From assembly GCA_946480675.1 (NCBI GenBank), contig CAMLKS010000086.1:1-8379 (forward strand): a stretch of 8,379 nt of DNA, read 5' to 3'. Below, one piece after another: positions 6,636 through 8,379 of this stretch (its first letter is position 1; every line of letters starts with the position of its first letter). The notes under the pieces were generated by a model. It did no database searches. It was given only the letters and a program-made list of their open reading frames with translations, and had not been told where the DNA came from. The position numbers and the translations under genes were made by a program. The stretch is from an uncultured Bacteroidota bacterium. GTDB lineage: Bacteria > Bacteroidota > Bacteroidia > Chitinophagales > Chitinophagaceae.

Positions 6636-7241
6636 TTAAAACGTGGGGTTCATTATCTGCTCGAGGAAGATGCGGCCGTGGGTGGGGTCGAACAGGAAGG
6701 TGAATACGAAGCCGAATACGGCACCCCAGAAGTGGGCACCATGGCCTATATTATCATTCCCCTTTTTATCCATATAGGCCGAATAGGCAAGATAGGCGAT
6801 GGCAAAGATGATGCCCGGCATGGGTATGATGATGAGTATGATCTTCGTCCACGGGGCAAAGTAGATGGCCGAGAACAGTACCGAAGCCACACCGCCCGAT
6901 GCGCCGAGGGCACGGTAGTAACTATCATTCTTATGCTTGGCATAGGGTGGCAGCGAGCTGGCTATGATGCCTGCCAGGTATAGCACGGGAAAGAGGTATG
7001 GCTTGCCTATCATGGCAAAGAACGTTTCCACATGGGTACCGAACATATAGAGGGTGAACATGTTGAAGAACAAGTGCATATAGTCGGCATGAATGAAGCC
7101 GGAGGTAAGGAACCTGTGATATTCGGATGGGCTATCCATGCGGCGGGGCCACAACAGGAGCTTATCCATCAGTGTTGCATTATTAAAAGCGCCTAATGAT
7201 ACCAGTACCGTTACAATAACAATGATCAGTGTAAAACTCAT
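6636..7241 (-). CDS. Rhomboid-family intramembrane serine protease
   Basis: Rhomboids cleave transmembrane proteins within the membrane using a Ser-His dyad. The motifs are present: H51, H56 and N60 in the helix-2 signature HADYMHLFFN, the catalytic serine S115 in GASGG (113-117), and the helix-6 histidine H170 in AHFWGAVFG. Six membrane helices are expected at about 3-19, 52-70, 82-98, 113-130, 132-156 and 168-185, the basic bacterial fold without extra domains. The 201-residue length is typical of short Bacteroidota rhomboids. All key residues are intact, so it should be active; the substrate is unknown. It starts 34 bp after rlmH on the same strand and is probably read through from it. The TAA stop lies inside the perfect palindrome GTTTTAAAAC (6633-6642). 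Confidence 0.92.
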   Translation of the reverse strand: MSFTLIIVIVTVLVSLGAFNNATLMDKLLLWPRRMDSPSEYHRFLTSGFIHADYMHLFFNMFTLYMFGTHVETFFAMIGKPYLFPVLYLAGIIASSLPPYAKHKNDSYYRALGASGGVASVLFSAIYFAPWTKIILIIIPMPGIIFAIAYLAYSAYMDKKGNDNIGHGAHFWGAVFGFVFTFLFDPTHGRIFLEQIMNPTF

Positions 7242-7275
7242 TTTCCAGTCCTATTACGCTAACGAATATAGCTAT

Positions 7276-7749
7276 TTACGAATGATGATAGGGAGAATTG
7301 TTTAAAATGCTGAAGGCGCGGTACACTTGTTCTGCCACCATCAGCCGCACCAACTGGTGCGGAAACACGAGGTGCGATAACGACCATACCTGCTTTGCCT
7401 GCCTGCGTATATTATCTGTAACGCCAAATGCGCCGCCTATGAGTATCACCAGTGTTTTGGTGCCCATATTCATCATTTGCTGAAACTGCTGTGCCCATTG
7501 GGGAGAGGTAAGTAGCTTGCCCCGCTCATCGAGCAACACGAGGTAGTGATGCGGTTGCAGCTTTTTCAGTATCATTTCTTCTTCCAGCAGCCTAGCCTTA
7601 TCGGCATCGGTAGTGGCCAGTTTTTTGGGTAGTTGCAGCAGCACCAGGTCTACGGGATTGTAGGGGCGGGTTTTCTGAAAATAGTATTTCAGCCCTTCGT
7701 CTATAAAGCTTTCGTTTTCCTTACCTACCGACCATATTTCTACCTGCAT
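7276..7749 (-). CDS. rlmH: 23S rRNA (pseudouridine1915-N3)-methyltransferase RlmH
   Basis: RlmH is a small SPOUT-fold methyltransferase that acts as a homodimer on assembled 70S ribosomes, methylating pseudouridine 1915 in helix 69 of 23S rRNA with S-adenosylmethionine. The 157-residue length matches the family (155 in E. coli). LDERGK is at 73-78, the cofactor-loop motif IGGAFG at 104-109, and the trefoil-knot signature SLSHLVFPHQLVRLMVAEQ at 123-141. The C-terminal YHH (154-156) contacts substrate in the family and is followed here by one extra serine. The ATG at 7749 begins MQVEIWSVGK, the usual start. A terminator at 7796-7830 cuts it off from the upstream tRNA gene, so it needs its own promoter. 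The rhomboid gene follows on the same strand. Confidence 0.96.
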   Translation of the reverse strand: MQVEIWSVGKENESFIDEGLKYYFQKTRPYNPVDLVLLQLPKKLATTDADKARLLEEEMILKKLQPHHYLVLLDERGKLLTSPQWAQQFQQMMNMGTKTLVILIGGAFGVTDNIRRQAKQVWSLSHLVFPHQLVRLMVAEQVYRAFSILNNSPYHHS

Positions 7750-7779
7750 AGTGCTGTGTGTGGTATTTGGGTGGAGTAC

Positions 7780-7787
7780 TAAATATA
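7780..7787 (-). promoter_or_regulatory. Weak candidate -7 element for rlmH
   Basis: The minus strand reads TATATTTA, one mismatch from TAnnTTTG, about 30 bases before the rlmH ATG. A promoter must lie between the terminator and the gene if the terminator works, and this is the best match in that space. No -33 element is visible. Confidence 0.3.
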
Positions 7788-7795
7788 CTGAAAAT

Positions 7796-7830
7796 AAAAA
7801 AGGCCTCGTGCGGTGTGCAGAAGCCTTTTT
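7796..7830 (-). terminator. Intrinsic terminator of tRNA-Arg
   Basis: Read on the minus strand just after the tRNA, AAAAAGGCTTC pairs with GAGGCCTTTTT (one G-U pair); an inner TGC/GCA pairing then closes a 5-base loop, with one bulged base between. A T-run follows. On the plus strand the G-U becomes a C-A mismatch, so the structure favours the minus strand, as expected for tRNA-Arg. It sits between the tRNA and rlmH. Confidence 0.8.
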
Positions 7831-7836
7831 CTTTAG

Positions 7837-7910
7837 TGACCTCGTCAGGATTCAAACCTGAAACCTTTTGATCCGTAGTCAAATGCTCTATTCAGTTGAG
7901 CTACGAGGCC
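7837..7910 (-). tRNA. tRNA-Arg (anticodon ACG)
   Basis: The 74-base minus-strand sequence folds into a full cloverleaf. The 7-bp acceptor stem GGCCTCG/CGAGGTC has one G-U pair. The D stem is GCTC/GAGC, the anticodon stem TTTGA/TCAAA with loop CTACGGA, and the T stem TCAGG/CCTGA. The anticodon ACG reads CGU and, after deamination of A34 to inosine, CGC and CGA. The discriminator is A and no CCA is encoded. The D loop has G18-A19 and the T loop is TTTGAAT, so the normally near-invariant G19-C56 tertiary pair is replaced by A19-U56. Confidence 0.96.
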
Positions 7911-7933
7911 ATCCCTTCATTGCTTTGGGAGTG

Positions 7934-7965
7934 CAAAGATACAAGACACCTTGCATTTTTACAAA
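7934..7965 (-). promoter_or_regulatory. Bacteroidota-type promoter of tRNA-Arg
   Basis: On the minus strand TTTG (7962-7965) is followed after 20 bases by TATCTTTG (7934-7941), an exact -33/-7 pair of the Bacteroidota primary sigma factor. The predicted start near 7928 lies about 18 bases before the mature tRNA. This is the clearest promoter in the window. Confidence 0.8.
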
Positions 7966-8058
7966 TAGTTTTCACAAAAAAATTACTCTCATATTTCGTT
8001 GCGGGTAAAAAATGCGCTTTGGCATGTGATTATTGCTGCCCATAGCTAAACACAAATT

Positions 8059-8265
8059 ATGCAACAGGATAACAACAACCGCGACAAAGAAAATCAGCAA
8101 AATGCCCAAACTAAAATGGACGAAACCGAAATGCAGCAGACACCCGGCAAGCCCAGCTTTGATGAAATAGCTGAACAGGCCGAGGAAGAAGTGGAGACAC
8201 GCAAACCGGGCAGCCAAAGCAATAGCAGCAAACAGCACAATAATGGCCGCGGTGGTGGAAAATAA
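8059..8265 (+). CDS. Small Gln/Asn-rich, probably disordered protein of unknown function
   Basis: I do not recognise this 68-residue protein. It has 10 Gln and 8 Asn, many Glu and Lys, a single Phe, and no Leu, Trp, Tyr or Cys. There is no signal peptide or membrane segment. Residues 33-48 (SFDEIAEQAEEEVETR) could form one acidic helix; the rest looks disordered, and the tail GRGGGK is basic and glycine-rich. Support for a real gene is its own downstream terminator at 8312-8342, the ATG at 8059 and codon choice like that of the other genes (AGC serine, ATA isoleucine). An 88-codon frame on the opposite strand is its in-register complement and is less likely. No clear promoter is visible between it and the divergent tRNA promoter. 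Confidence 0.65.
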   Translation: MQQDNNNRDKENQQNAQTKMDETEMQQTPGKPSFDEIAEQAEEEVETRKPGSQSNSSKQHNNGRGGGK

Positions 8266-8311
8266 CGTGGTATGAATTTTTGACGGAAACGCTATGCTTG
8301 ATGGTAGCAGG

Positions 8312-8342
8312 AAAGGGCCGGAGTTAGTATCAGGCCCTTTTT
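8312..8342 (+). terminator. Intrinsic terminator after the small ORF
   Basis: AAAGGGCC (8312-8319) and GGCCCTTT (8333-8340) form a perfect 8-bp GC-rich stem with a 13-base loop, continuing into TTTTT. It lies 46 bases after the stop of the 68-residue protein gene. The A-run on the left arm could let it work for minus-strand transcripts as well. Confidence 0.85.
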
Positions 8343-8379
8343 ACATGCATCTAATCCTTCTGCGTTTCAAAGCCTTTTT

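Noticed and set aside
6368..6983. Overlapping plus-strand frames across the repeat spacer and the 3' half of the rhomboid gene
   Set aside because: They run through hairpins and repeats or opposite the rhomboid gene, with no domain or codon pattern like the real genes.
7972..8238. Hydrophobic 88-codon minus-strand frame opposite the small Gln/Asn-rich gene
   Set aside because: Gln, Lys and Glu codons read in reverse become Leu and Phe, which creates a false membrane protein. It would end within the tRNA promoter region, and the terminator placement fits the plus-strand gene better. Some doubt remains, as both are short.
1..8379. Search for CRISPR arrays, phage genes, toxin-antitoxin pairs, riboswitches or a defence cluster
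   Set aside because: None is visible. Apart from two unassigned proteins and one repeat-rich spacer, the window is ordinary translation and genome-maintenance genes.

Overview
The window looks like chromosomal housekeeping DNA from a member of the Bacteroidota, most likely in or near the Chitinophagia/Sphingobacteriia. That placement is inferred from protein style, from promoters of the Bacteroidota type (TAnnTTTG at -7, with TTTG near -33 for the tRNA) and from the lack of clear Shine-Dalgarno sequences; no 16S gene is present. Coding DNA is about 50% GC, while the intergenic spacers I inspected are clearly AT-rich. Isoleucine is written mostly as ATA: 13 of 18 codons in dprA and 25 of 30 in tilS.

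Layout. Bases 1-213 are an AT-rich leader with two short tandem repeats and a candidate promoter. Next is dprA (+, 214-1311). It converges, with only 3 bp between stop codons, on the minus-strand pair der (2649-3995) then rimO (1315-2625). A divergent promoter region (3996-4224) separates der from a plus-strand pair: a 104-residue TPR protein (4225-4539) and tilS (4543-5871), 3 bp apart. The tilS stop codon lies inside a GAGGT pentanucleotide repeat. After it comes an AT-rich gene for an unrecognised single-pass membrane protein (5911-6435). About 200 bp of hairpin- and repeat-rich intergenic DNA follows (6437-6635), resembling degenerate dispersed repeats. On the minus strand, rlmH (7276-7749) precedes a rhomboid protease gene (6636-7241). 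A good terminator (7796-7830) separates rlmH from tRNA-Arg(ACG) (7837-7910, minus), which has a textbook Bacteroidota promoter. The window ends with a small plus-strand gene for a Gln/Asn-rich, leucine-free, probably disordered protein (8059-8265), followed by a strong terminator.

How the genes relate. Most serve translation: RimO modifies ribosomal protein S12, Der helps assemble the 50S subunit, RlmH methylates 23S rRNA, TilS makes the tRNA that reads AUA, and tRNA-Arg reads CGN codons. DprA (uptake or recombination of single-stranded DNA) and the rhomboid protease are the exceptions. I see no defence island, phage, CRISPR array or new multi-gene system. The points worth a second look are small: AUA dependence of tilS itself, the repeat over its stop codon, the AT-rich orphan membrane gene beside a repeat cluster, a G19-C56 to A19-U56 swap in the tRNA, and the unusual small protein at the right end.
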